Positions 5,912 through 13,366 of a stretch of DNA of 25,822 nucleotides are shown here, piece by piece; position 1 is the stretch's first letter, and every line of letters starts with the position of its first letter. The stretch lies in NCBI GenBank assembly GCA_038319025.1, contig JBBQCW010000026.1:1-25822 (forward strand). Reading direction: 5' to 3'. Under the pieces are notes generated by a model. It had not been told where the DNA came from. It searched no databases and worked only from the letters and a program-made list of their open reading frames with translations. The stretch comes from JBBQCW01 sp038319025 (GTDB lineage Bacteria; Actinomycetota; Thermoleophilia; Solirubrobacterales; Solirubrobacteraceae). A program made the position numbers and the translations under genes.

Positions 5912-6565
5912 CTAGCGCTCGAAGCGCAGCCCGACGCCGCGCACCGTGGTCAGCGGCGTGGGATCGTCGAGCTTGCGTCGGAGGCTGGACACGTGAACGT
6001 CGAGGGTCTTGGTGGAGCCGTACCAGTTGGCGTCCCACACCTCGGTCATGATCCGGTCGCGCGTCACGACCTTGCCGGCTTCACGCACGAGTAGGGCCAA
6101 CAGGTCGAACTCCTTCGGTGTCAGGTCGAGTAGCCGACCGCCCTCCCACACCTGCCGAGACGCCTCATCCAACTCGATGTCGGCCACCTGGGTGCGAAGC
6201 GGCCCCGCGCCGCGCAACCGCGTTCGGACCCGCGCGAGAAGTTCAGCCAAGCGGAACGGCTTGCTTACGTAATCGTCGGCGCCGGCGTCAAGGCCGGCGA
6301 CCGCATCGAGTTCCTCACCCATCGCCGTCAGGATCAGGATGGGCACGTTGGGGCGCGCAGCGCGCACCGTCCGGCATACGGAAAGGCCGTCGCGGCCCGG
6401 CAACCCGCGATCGAGGATCAGTAGGTCCACGCCGTCCCCCAACCCGAGTTGCTCGGCCTCCAAGCCGTCGGCACACTCGACCACCTCATGGCCGTCCCGG
6501 CGCAGCGCCTCCGCCAGCGGCGCCCGGATCCCATCGTCGTCTTCGGCAAGTAGTAGTCGCGACAC
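5912..6565 (-). CDS. OmpR/PhoB-family response regulator
   Basis: A 217-aa DNA-binding response regulator, partner of the adjacent kinase. The receiver domain (1-115) shows the acidic pocket EDD (8-10), phospho-acceptor D52 in LLILDRGLPG, switch T80 and K102 in VSKPF. The C-terminal winged helix (about 125-217) has LTPKEFDLLALLV, a recognition region around TKTLDVHVSSLRRKL and the wing TVRGVGLRFE. This is the full-length MtrA/PhoB-type layout. It starts with GTG at 6565 and shares the 137-base divergent region with the PPOX-fold gene, which contains three copies of GCATG. Its regulon cannot be read from the window. Confidence 0.92.
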   Translation of the reverse strand: MSRLLLAEDDDGIRAPLAEALRRDGHEVVECADGLEAEQLGLGDGVDLLILDRGLPGRDGLSVCRTVRAARPNVPILILTAMGEELDAVAGLDAGADDYVSKPFRLAELLARVRTRLRGAGPLRTQVADIELDEASRQVWEGGRLLDLTPKEFDLLALLVREAGKVVTRDRIMTEVWDANWYGSTKTLDVHVSSLRRKLDDPTPLTTVRGVGLRFER

Positions 6566-6702
6566 GCCACCGATGCTAGTTGCCCCAAGACCGTTTGCAT
6601 GCCCGCGACCCGCATGTTTTGCCCAATCTTTGCTTTCGGGTCAACCGGCATGCGAACCGGCGATAAGGTCCGCTGACCAACGCACCTACAAGGAAGAGGC
6701 AC

Positions 6703-7107
6703 ATGGCCACGATCGATGACATCCGCGCTCTGCTGAACGCCCCGAACTTTGCTCACGTAGCGACGCTGCGTGCGGACGGGACGATCCTGAGCACCCCGGT
6801 GTGGTTCGGCCTGGAAGGCGACGAGATCCTGCTCAACACCGCCGAGGGCCGCGCATGGCCCACGAACCTGCGCCGCAACGGGACGATCTCGATGAGCATC
6901 ATCAACGGGGAGAACCCTTACGAGTACGCCTCCATAACGGGCCGTGTCGTCAGCGAGGATCACGAGCACGCCAACGCCGACATCGACCTCCTCGCCAAGC
7001 AGTACATGGGCCTGGACGAATATCCGTTCCATCAGCCTGGCGATGTACGGGTCACTTTCCGAATCGCCGCGGACCGCATCTTTCACATGGTCCCGCCGGC
7101 CGGCTGA
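6703..7107 (+). CDS. PPOX-fold F420-/flavin-dependent oxidoreductase family protein
   Basis: A 134-aa split-barrel protein of the pyridoxamine-5'-phosphate-oxidase-like fold. The N-terminal helix and strand FAHVATLRADGTILSTPVWF (residues 16-35) are the family signature. The block GRAWPTNLRRNGTISMSII is the cofactor-phosphate binding part, and YASITGRVV is the central barrel strand. Many actinobacterial members bind coenzyme F420 (FDOR-B subgroup), and this window holds the full F420 pathway, so an F420-dependent reductase role is reasonable but unproven; FMN or heme binding is also possible. An AAGGAAGAGG ribosome site precedes the ATG. It converges with the inositol-phosphatase gene with 2 bases between stops. 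Confidence 0.8.
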   Translation: MATIDDIRALLNAPNFAHVATLRADGTILSTPVWFGLEGDEILLNTAEGRAWPTNLRRNGTISMSIINGENPYEYASITGRVVSEDHEHANADIDLLAKQYMGLDEYPFHQPGDVRVTFRIAADRIFHMVPPAG

Positions 7108-7109
7108 AG

Positions 7110-7889
7110 TCAGCCGAGGAGGCCGCGCAGCTCGTCGATGAGCTGCGCGGGCGCGACGAGGATGCCCGCCGGAACGACCGCGGTAGGCGCCAGCGTCTCG
7201 ACCACCAACCCGGCGCGTTCGCATATGAGCGCGCCGGCCGCGACATCCCAGCGTTTGGGTCCGCGTTCGAAGTAGGCGTCGAACCGGCCCGCGGCCGTCC
7301 AGGACAGATCGAGCGCGGCACTGCCGCAGCGGCGGATGTCTCGCACCCGCGGCAACACGCCCACGAGCACACGAGCCTGCTCGGCGCGCACGTCGGCGCC
7401 GTAGGCAAAGCCCGTCGCCACCAGCGCCTGCCCCAGAGGCACCGGCCCGCGAGGCCTGATCCTGGCTCCGTCCAGGGTCGGCGTGCCATCGGCGGTCGCT
7501 GCAAACAGTTCGCCGCGCAGAGGATCGAAGACGGCACCCGCGAGCGCGTTGCCTGCCGCGTCCTCCACCGCGACGCTCACCGCCCACTGCGGCATCCCGT
7601 AGAGGAAGTCGATGGTGCCGTCGAGCGGGTCGATGACCCACCGCAGACCGCTCGTCCCGCCCGTGTCAGCCCCCTCCTCCCCCATCACGGCATCGTCAGG
7701 TCGACGTTCCGCAAGCAGCATGCGGATCAGGTTCTCCGCGTCCACGTCGGCCTGGCTGACCAGATCGGTCGGCGAGGATTTGCTCTGCAGCGCCACCTCG
7801 ACTCCGGCGCGGAAACGGTCGGCCAGCAGCGCGCCGGCAGCGCGCGCCGCCTCCTCGGCGACGGCCAGCAGGCCGGCGTCGGCGCTCAC
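7110..7889 (-). CDS. Inositol-monophosphatase family phosphatase
   Basis: A 259-aa Mg-dependent, Li-sensitive-type phosphatase (IMPase/FBPase/CysQ superfamily). Metal ligands are all visible: GEE with E71-E72, the WVIDPLDGTIDF motif with D87 and D90, and RWDVAAGALI with D215. The stretch RRCGSAALDLSWTAAGRFDA is also typical of the IMPase branch. Probable substrates are inositol-1-phosphate, as needed for phosphatidylinositol or mycothiol-type pathways, or another sugar phosphate such as histidinol phosphate; the sequence alone does not decide. The gene starts with GTG at 7889, which overlaps the amidase stop by 4 bases (GTGA), so it is translationally coupled to the amidase gene upstream. Confidence 0.9.
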   Translation of the reverse strand: MSADAGLLAVAEEAARAAGALLADRFRAGVEVALQSKSSPTDLVSQADVDAENLIRMLLAERRPDDAVMGEEGADTGGTSGLRWVIDPLDGTIDFLYGMPQWAVSVAVEDAAGNALAGAVFDPLRGELFAATADGTPTLDGARIRPRGPVPLGQALVATGFAYGADVRAEQARVLVGVLPRVRDIRRCGSAALDLSWTAAGRFDAYFERGPKRWDVAAGALICERAGLVVETLAPTAVVPAGILVAPAQLIDELRGLLG

Positions 7890-9280
7890 CCGGCGAGCGG
7901 CGGGCGCAGGTCGGGCCAGCCGCGGACGCCCTGCAACTGCGCGCCGAGCGAGAGGAGCGTGGCCTCGTCGTCGATGCGGCCGACAAGCTGCACCGACAGC
8001 GGCAGTCCTGCGGCGTCAAAGCCCGCCGGGACCGAAGCCGCGGGCTGACCGGTGAAGTTGAAGATGGGGTAGTAGGGCACCCGATTGGCGACTGCGTTGA
8101 ACGTCCACATCGTGCCGCGGCCGTGCAGTTCACCGATCCGGAACGGAGGGCCGGCCGGGCCAGGGGTCAGCACCACGTCGTGGTCGTCGAAGATCGCGTT
8201 GATGCTGTCGGTAACGGCGACTTCCTCCCGACGACTGCGCTGCAGTTGCGATGAGGGCACCAGGCTGCCCAGGCGCATCATGCCGCGCGTGCGGCGCTCG
8301 AGGTTCTCGGGGCGGGCCATGCCGTGCCCGTCATCGTGGATCCCGCTCAGATAACGGGCGACGAACCCGGTGAAAGCAGAGAGCGGGTAGACAATGTCCT
8401 GCTCGGTGACCGTATGGCCCAGCTCCCGCAGGGTGTTGGCCATGTCCTGGACGGCGGCGAGCGACGCCGGGCTCGGCTTGGCGAGCGAGCCCGTCGGGAT
8501 CGCCGTGGAGATAGCGATTCTCAGAGGACCTGGGGCCGTCGCCGCAGCTTGCGCAAACGAGGTGGCGGGGCGCACGGCGGCCGTGGCGTCCATGAACAGC
8601 GCAGCGTCCTCGACACGGCGGGCCAACGGCCCGTAGACCGACAGGCCGTGCCACGCATCCAGGTGGTTGGGGCCCAGCGAGACGCGACCGCGCTGCGTCT
8701 TGAGTCCGAAGAGCCCGCTGAACGCAGCGGGGATGCGGATCGACCCGCCGCCATCGGAGCCCTGAGCCACACCGCAGAGCCCGGCGGCCGCCGCGGTGCC
8801 GGAGCCGCCGCTGGAGCCGCCCGGGTTGTAATCCGGGTTCCAGGCGTTACGGGTCGCGCCGAAAGTCAGCGTCTCGGTGAACGGCCAGATCGTCAGTTCG
8901 GGCACGTTGGTCTTGCCGATCAGGATCGCGCCGGCTTCCCGCAGCTTGGTGACCACATCGCTGTCGGTCGTTTGCGGGCCCGCATGCGCGTTGGTACCGA
9001 ACGCGGTCACCTGCCCGGCGATGTCCGTGTCGTCCTTGATGGCGACCGGCACACCGTGCATGGCGGGCAACGCCCCGCCGGCAGCCACGAGCATGTCGGC
9101 TGCGTCGGCGTCGGCGAGTGCCTGGTCGGCGAACACGATGCGAAAAGCATTCAACACCGGGTCCACAGACGTGATGCGATCCAGTGTCGCCTGCACGATG
9201 CTCCGGGCGCTCGCAGCACCTGTGGCGATCAGCTTTGCCTGCTCAGCGGCTCCGGCGTACGCGAGGTCGGTGGCGTCCAT
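7886..9280 (-). CDS. Amidase-signature family hydrolase
   Basis: A 464-aa amidase-signature enzyme, which hydrolyses a carboxamide to acid and ammonia using a Ser-cisSer-Lys triad. The triad is visible: K82 in VAIKDDTDIAG, cis-Ser S156 in GGSSGGSG, and nucleophile S180 in GSDGGGSIRIPAAF. Length fits the family. ATG 9280 is chosen because the conserved N-terminal helix begins right after it; a longer frame upstream would run into the divergent gene at 9312. The C-terminal part (FNFTGQPAASVPAG, LPLSVQLVG) is also characteristic. It lacks any sign of a GatA partner (no gatB/gatC nearby), so a free-standing amidase is more likely than the tRNA amidotransferase subunit. It is the first gene of a coupled pair with the IMPase-type gene. 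Confidence 0.9.
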   Translation of the reverse strand: MDATDLAYAGAAEQAKLIATGAASARSIVQATLDRITSVDPVLNAFRIVFADQALADADAADMLVAAGGALPAMHGVPVAIKDDTDIAGQVTAFGTNAHAGPQTTDSDVVTKLREAGAILIGKTNVPELTIWPFTETLTFGATRNAWNPDYNPGGSSGGSGTAAAAGLCGVAQGSDGGGSIRIPAAFSGLFGLKTQRGRVSLGPNHLDAWHGLSVYGPLARRVEDAALFMDATAAVRPATSFAQAAATAPGPLRIAISTAIPTGSLAKPSPASLAAVQDMANTLRELGHTVTEQDIVYPLSAFTGFVARYLSGIHDDGHGMARPENLERRTRGMMRLGSLVPSSQLQRSRREEVAVTDSINAIFDDHDVVLTPGPAGPPFRIGELHGRGTMWTFNAVANRVPYYPIFNFTGQPAASVPAGFDAAGLPLSVQLVGRIDDEATLLSLGAQLQGVRGWPDLRPPLAG

Positions 9281-9311
9281 GGGTGACGCGAAGACTACCC
9301 TTGCCCGCCGC

Positions 9312-10406
9312 ATGGCGGAAACGGACATCTCTGAGGCATTGCGGGCGGCCAGGCCCCGCCCGGCGTGCTCGGACGCCGAGCGACGGCTCACCCGTCAGAT
9401 CACCGCAGGGTTGATCGACCACCGGCCGCAGACGAGTACCGACACGTTCTGGATGCACCGCGGTGCGACCGCGTTTGCGTTGCTGTTCGCGGCTGCCGGC
9501 CTCGTGGGCAGCGTGGTCGGCACGCGTCACGCGACTGAGGGTGCGGTCATCACCGGAATCGCGCTCGTTGCTCTGCTGCTGGATGCGGGTGCCCGTGTCC
9601 GTCCGTGGCGGTGGTTCGTGCCGGCCCGGGCCACGCAGGTCGTGAGCGCTCCGCCTGACCGGGCTCCGGGGCGCGGCGCCATCGACCTGCTGATCGCGGT
9701 GCGCGCTGATGTACCTACTTGCGGCATGGGAGATCGCGGCCGCCTCGCGCTCCATGGCGTGGGCCCGGAACGGGTCGCCGCGGTGGGGTTGGCGCTCGTG
9801 ACGGCGGCCTGTGGTGCTCGAATCGCCGGCGCTCTAGGTCTCGGCGTGAACGTGGCGCAGGCGGTTCCCACGTTGCTGCTCGTAGTTGCGTGCGCGGCGC
9901 TCATCGACCGGGCGCTGGCCGGCGCGCCACGCCCGGTTGACGCGGACGGTGCCGACGGCGCCGTCCAGGCTGCCGTGAATCTGCTGGCCGCGCTGGACGC
10001 TCAACCACCGCGCCGATTGGCCCCCACGCTCGTGATCTGCGGCGCGGGCGCCATGTCGATGCGGCGCTTCCTGCGTGCGCAACGGCGGGCAGGCGTGACG
10101 GCGCGCGATGTGGCGGTTGTGGAGTTGCGCGCCGCCGCGGGCGAGCACCCCGTCTGGTGGCGCAGCGACGGCGTCGTCTGGCCGTTGCGCTCGCACCCGA
10201 CGCTGCTGGCCACCGCGGCCCAGGTGGCGGCCGATGAGACGCATCTGGGCGCCCGCGCTGTGCGCGGTGCTTCCTCATCGCCGGCTCGTGCCGCCCGCGG
10301 GTTGCGGTTTCCGTCCATCGCCCTCGGAGTCCCGGCGCACGGCGAGGCCGGCTTGGAGTTCGCGCTCGCGGTGGTACGGCAGCTCGATACCTCGCTGAAC
10401 GCCTGA
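9312..10406 (+). CDS. Membrane protein resembling an M28 peptidase that has lost its active site
   Basis: A 364-aa protein with about four hydrophobic helices (near residues 51-70, 77-92, 153-173 and 182-200) and a C-terminal soluble part. Read side by side with the intact M28 peptidase at 17,471-18,628, the order is the same. PWRWFVPARATQVVSAPPD lines up with QWMRRFLPMGEGSNAIGWIP, then LLIAVRAD with VLVAHHDA, then two helices, then ADGAVQAAVNLLAAL with SDNATGVAAMLALGA, then CGAGAMSMRRFLRA with CEESGMGGMAAFLE. The metal-binding His, the Glu pair, the second Asp and the final His are all missing. It therefore looks like a non-catalytic homologue of unknown role. ATG 9312 is chosen as the first start clear of the divergent amidase gene; the frame is open upstream only as antisense of that gene. 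Confidence 0.6.
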   Translation: MAETDISEALRAARPRPACSDAERRLTRQITAGLIDHRPQTSTDTFWMHRGATAFALLFAAAGLVGSVVGTRHATEGAVITGIALVALLLDAGARVRPWRWFVPARATQVVSAPPDRAPGRGAIDLLIAVRADVPTCGMGDRGRLALHGVGPERVAAVGLALVTAACGARIAGALGLGVNVAQAVPTLLLVVACAALIDRALAGAPRPVDADGADGAVQAAVNLLAALDAQPPRRLAPTLVICGAGAMSMRRFLRAQRRAGVTARDVAVVELRAAAGEHPVWWRSDGVVWPLRSHPTLLATAAQVAADETHLGARAVRGASSSPARAARGLRFPSIALGVPAHGEAGLEFALAVVRQLDTSLNA

Positions 10407-10454
10407 ACAACGCTCCACCAGATCGTTGGAACCTGCCGTAATCGCCCACCCGTG

Positions 10455-10484
10455 TTGCGCGACCGCCGCCCGTGTCGGTACACA
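10455..10484 (+). promoter_or_regulatory. Possible promoter of the DUF4389 gene
   Basis: TTGCGC (10455-10460) and TACACA (10479-10484) are 18 bases apart, upstream of a strong AAGGAG ribosome site (10504-10509). The match to the housekeeping sigma consensus is moderate, so this is tentative. Confidence 0.33.
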
Positions 10485-10518
10485 TAGGGACATCCAGCAC
10501 CGAGAAGGAGCTTTCCCC

Positions 10519-11343
10519 GTGAGCGCCCTACCCGCCGACACGACCGCGTACGTCGTCGACTACCAAGAGCAGCGCAGCCGCCTGACGACGTTCTTCCGCG
10601 CCTTCACGGTGCTCCCGCACCTGTTCTACCTCTACTTCTATTCGATCCCGGTCCTGTTCGTGATCATGTACGCGTGGTTCGTCGTGGTGATCACGGGCCG
10701 CTTCCCGGAGCGCCCTTACAACTACATCGAACGGTGGGAGCGTTACGCCTCGTTCGTGAACAGCTACATGTACCTGGCTACGGACCGCTTCCCGCCGTTC
10801 AACGGGAACGAAGGCACCGAATATGAGTCCCGGTTCCTGCTCGGCCCGCCGAAGACGGAATACAGCCGGGTGAAGGCGTTCTTCCGCATCTTCCTGGTCA
10901 TTCCGGTGGCTTTCGTGGCGTATGCGTTTGGCGTCGTCGCCCAGATCGGAGCGTTCTGCGCCTGGTTCGTGATCCTCTTCACCGGCCGTATCCCCAAGGG
11001 ACTGCACGACCTGATCGTGCTGGGCATGAGCTACCAGATCCGCGTCGGTCCGTTCTACTACCTGCAGACCGAGGCATGGCCGAAGTTCACCGACAACGAC
11101 GTGGCCCAGAGCATCGCGGAGGCCGGCGGCGTCGCGGGCGAGTTGGCGCCGCCTCCGCCGCCCCCGCCGGCGCCCGCCGCGGCAAGCACGGCAACGCCCG
11201 CGACGGTCGGCGGATTTGCACCGCCGACAGCAGCCTCGCCGCCTCCGCCGCCGCCACCACCGCCACCACCGGCACCTTCTGATGACACCTCCGAGGACCC
11301 ACCCCCGGGCGGCCTGACCGGCGGGGACCCGCTGGCCGGTTAG
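10519..11343 (+). CDS. DUF4389 membrane protein with duplicated domain and proline-rich tail
   Basis: A 274-aa protein with two copies of the DUF4389 unit. Each copy has a helix followed by a VVITGRFPERPYNYIERWER- or ILFTGRIPKGLHDLIVLGMS-type segment, and then a short YMYLATDRFPPF or YYLQTEAWPKF motif. Copy 1 spans roughly residues 22-95, copy 2 residues 116-195. Four membrane helices are expected. From about residue 210 the chain is almost only Pro, Ala, Gly and Ser with runs of 7 and about 11 prolines, then an acidic Pro/Gly end. The function of DUF4389 is unknown. GTG 10519 is supported by AAGGAG 9 bases before it; the long proline runs should need EF-P for translation. The stop abuts the stop of the converging gene with no gap. 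Confidence 0.85.
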   Translation: MSALPADTTAYVVDYQEQRSRLTTFFRAFTVLPHLFYLYFYSIPVLFVIMYAWFVVVITGRFPERPYNYIERWERYASFVNSYMYLATDRFPPFNGNEGTEYESRFLLGPPKTEYSRVKAFFRIFLVIPVAFVAYAFGVVAQIGAFCAWFVILFTGRIPKGLHDLIVLGMSYQIRVGPFYYLQTEAWPKFTDNDVAQSIAEAGGVAGELAPPPPPPPAPAAASTATPATVGGFAPPTAASPPPPPPPPPPPAPSDDTSEDPPPGGLTGGDPLAG

Positions 11344-12390
11344 TCAGAACTCCTCGGGGTCATCATCCGCCGGCGCCTCGCCATGCGCCGCGTTGCGGAG
11401 CGGCGGCACCGGTAGAGGCATCGCCACCTCATCCAGGCCCGCGTCCGGTTCAGGCGGCAGAGGATGGCTCGGGCGCAAGCCCAGCACGAGGAATGCGCCC
11501 GCGATGACCGTCAGGACGAGCGGCCAACCGAGCAGCGTCGCGTGGCCGCTCCCTCCGGCCACCAGCGCGAACGCGGCCAGGCACAAAACGCCGATGTACC
11601 CAGGGCCGGGTTCGCGGTCCGCACCGGCGTAGGCCACCAGGCCACAGCCCGCGCCGAACACCACGAGCAGCCAACCCCAGGAGACGGTGGCGACATGAAC
11701 CGTCGTCGAGCCGGGCCCGGAGCCGCTGGTCACGACGATCGTCTGGGCACCGCCGACGACAACGCCGAGGATCAACGCCAGCACCAGCACCGCCAGCCCC
11801 GCGGCGTTCGCCAGCATCACCGCGTGGCGCCGTCGGCGGTCGCGAAGCATCACCGCCCCGACGAGGTCGGCCAGAAAGATCAGCAACAGGAGCCAGCGGA
11901 TGGTCCCGACCCCGTGGGTGTCGAAGATCCAGGCGACGCCGGCCAGGACGCACACGCCGAACGACACCGCCGCCACCAGCGTGCAGTAGGCGCTGTTGCG
12001 AAAAGTGGAGAACGCCAGCGCGAGCAGGCCGGTGAGCAGCGAGATCCAGGTGAGTGTGCCCGCGGCCGTCGTACCACCACCGCCACCACCCAGTACCCCT
12101 CGGAACTGCGTGAGGGTGAGCAGCGCCAGCAGGCAAGTCGTCACGTACAGCACCGTCTGAAACGACCGTGGGCGATCGGAAACCAGCGGCGACCGCAGCG
12201 CCATCGTCCCCACGAACGCCGTCGCCAAACCGGTGACGGCAAAGCGCGCGCCACTGCTCCAGGTGCCGGCGAAACGCACATCGACCATCAGTACCAGCGT
12301 GGCGAGTACCACTACCCCCGCGGCGACCTGGTCGCCGCGGTGTGGTTCGGGCGATAGCGCCCGAACCACCGGATTCGTAGTGCCCGCCAC
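11344..12390 (-). CDS. Multi-pass membrane protein of unknown function
   Basis: I do not recognise the family. The 348-aa product has about nine or ten hydrophobic helices from residue 22 to 307, only short loops, and a C-terminal Pro/acidic tail ending in DDDPEEF. A glycine run (GVLGGGGGGTTAAGT) links helices around residue 105, and the loop MLRDRRRRHAV (about 181-191) is strongly basic, which fits the positive-inside rule. It starts with GTG at 12390, 6 bases downstream of the 3-hydroxybutyryl-CoA dehydrogenase stop, so they probably share a transcript. Codons 7-25 contain two perfect hairpins (see 12318-12369). If those belong to an intergenic element, translation could start later, but that would cut into the first helix. 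Confidence 0.7.
   Translation of the reverse strand: MAGTTNPVVRALSPEPHRGDQVAAGVVVLATLVLMVDVRFAGTWSSGARFAVTGLATAFVGTMALRSPLVSDRPRSFQTVLYVTTCLLALLTLTQFRGVLGGGGGGTTAAGTLTWISLLTGLLALAFSTFRNSAYCTLVAAVSFGVCVLAGVAWIFDTHGVGTIRWLLLLIFLADLVGAVMLRDRRRRHAVMLANAAGLAVLVLALILGVVVGGAQTIVVTSGSGPGSTTVHVATVSWGWLLVVFGAGCGLVAYAGADREPGPGYIGVLCLAAFALVAGGSGHATLLGWPLVLTVIAGAFLVLGLRPSHPLPPEPDAGLDEVAMPLPVPPLRNAAHGEAPADDDPEEF
12318..12369. repeat. Two adjacent perfect hairpins
   Basis: Hairpin A (12342-12369) has a 12-bp perfect stem, GTGGTTCGGGCG with CGCCCGAACCAC, and a 4-nt loop. Hairpin B (12318-12340) has a 10-bp perfect stem, CCGCGGCGAC with GTCGCCGCGG, and a 3-nt loop. One base separates them. Both lie at the very beginning of the membrane protein gene and 28-79 bases after the stop of the dehydrogenase gene. 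A role as transcript end, mRNA-stabilising structure or translational brake is inference. Confidence 0.75.
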
Positions 12391-12396
12391 CGGCGA

Positions 12397-13281
12397 CTAC
12401 ACCGCCGCGTTCGGGACGGGAGCCTCGCCCGAATAGTCGTAGAAGCCCATCCCGGACTTCTTGCCGTACCAACCCGCGCTCAGCATCTTGCGCAGCGTCG
12501 GCGGCTGCGCGAACCGACGCTCGCGGAACTCGTCGAACAGCACGTCACAGATGGAACCAAGGGTGTCCAGCCCGACGAAGTCCGAGAGAGCAAGTGGCCC
12601 CATCGGGTGGCCGGCGCCCGCCTTCATCGCCTCGTCGATCTCCTGGATGGAACCCACGCCCTCTTCGTACGCACGGATGGCGTCCAGCATGTACGGCACA
12701 AGCAGGCGGTTGACGATGAAGCCCGCGTTGTCGCGCGTCTGAACCGTGAGCTTGCCGAGCGAGTTCGCCCACTCCAGTGCGCTGTCGTACGCCTCCTGGG
12801 TGGTCGTGATGGCCCGGATGACCTCGACGAGCTTCATCACCTGGGCGGGGTTGAAGAAGTGCAGGCCCACCATCCGACCGGGCCGCGAGGTCGCGGCAGC
12901 CTGGTCGATCACGGCGAGCGACGAGGTGTTGGTGGCGAAGAGCGCCTCAGGCTTGACGATCCCGTCGAGGATCTCCCACATCTCCAACTTCAGCTCGAGG
13001 TCCTCGGTGATCGCCTCGAGGATCAGATCGCAGTCGGCCAAGTCGTTGTAGTCGGTTGTACCGGTGATGCGCCCGCGGATCTCGGCGGACTGCTCGGCAG
13101 TGAGCTTCTCCCGCTCCACCGCGCGCTCCAACTGCTTCTCGATCTTGCCGAGCCCCTTGGCCAGGGTCGTCCCGTCCACCTCACGCAACACGACCGCGTA
13201 GCCGCTCTGAGCGGCGACCTGCGCGATGCCGTGTCCCATAAGTCCGGCGCCCAGGACGCCCACCTTCTTGATCTCAGCCAT
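12397..13281 (-). CDS. 3-hydroxybutyryl-CoA dehydrogenase
   Basis: A 294-aa NAD(P)-dependent 3-hydroxyacyl-CoA dehydrogenase (PaaH/Hbd/FadB2 type) that interconverts 3-hydroxybutyryl-CoA and acetoacetyl-CoA. The Rossmann loop is GAGLMGHGIAQ (11-21). The catalytic dyad is H141 in GLHFFNPAQVMKLVE with E153, and TNTSS (118-121 region) and RDNAGFIVNR (183-192) are the other family motifs. The C-terminal domain contains AGAGHPMGPLALSDFVGLDT and ends with GWYGKKSGMGFYDY, the normal end of the family. Length is standard for the single-function enzyme. It may take part in fatty-acid or polyhydroxybutyrate metabolism, together with the PECR-like SDR elsewhere in the window. It is divergent from the VOC-methyltransferase gene across 85 bases. 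Confidence 0.93.
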   Translation of the reverse strand: MAEIKKVGVLGAGLMGHGIAQVAAQSGYAVVLREVDGTTLAKGLGKIEKQLERAVEREKLTAEQSAEIRGRITGTTDYNDLADCDLILEAITEDLELKLEMWEILDGIVKPEALFATNTSSLAVIDQAAATSRPGRMVGLHFFNPAQVMKLVEVIRAITTTQEAYDSALEWANSLGKLTVQTRDNAGFIVNRLLVPYMLDAIRAYEEGVGSIQEIDEAMKAGAGHPMGPLALSDFVGLDTLGSICDVLFDEFRERRFAQPPTLRKMLSAGWYGKKSGMGFYDYSGEAPVPNAAV

Positions 13282-13366
13282 TCTCGTTGTCTCTCCGACC
13301 CTGTCGCTTGCGTGCGTGTCCGACCGGCGCGGAGCCTACGGGAGCGGCCGCGCTAGCGTTCGCGGG

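Noticed and set aside
6418..7641. 407-codon minus-strand open frame over the response regulator, PPOX and phosphatase genes
   Set aside because: Arginine/alanine-rich translation typical of a high-GC shadow frame; the real genes in this stretch have clear catalytic motifs.
10407..10518. In-frame upstream ATG at 10426 for the DUF4389 protein
   Set aside because: It would add 31 residues without family similarity; GTG 10519 has a strong AAGGAG site at proper distance.
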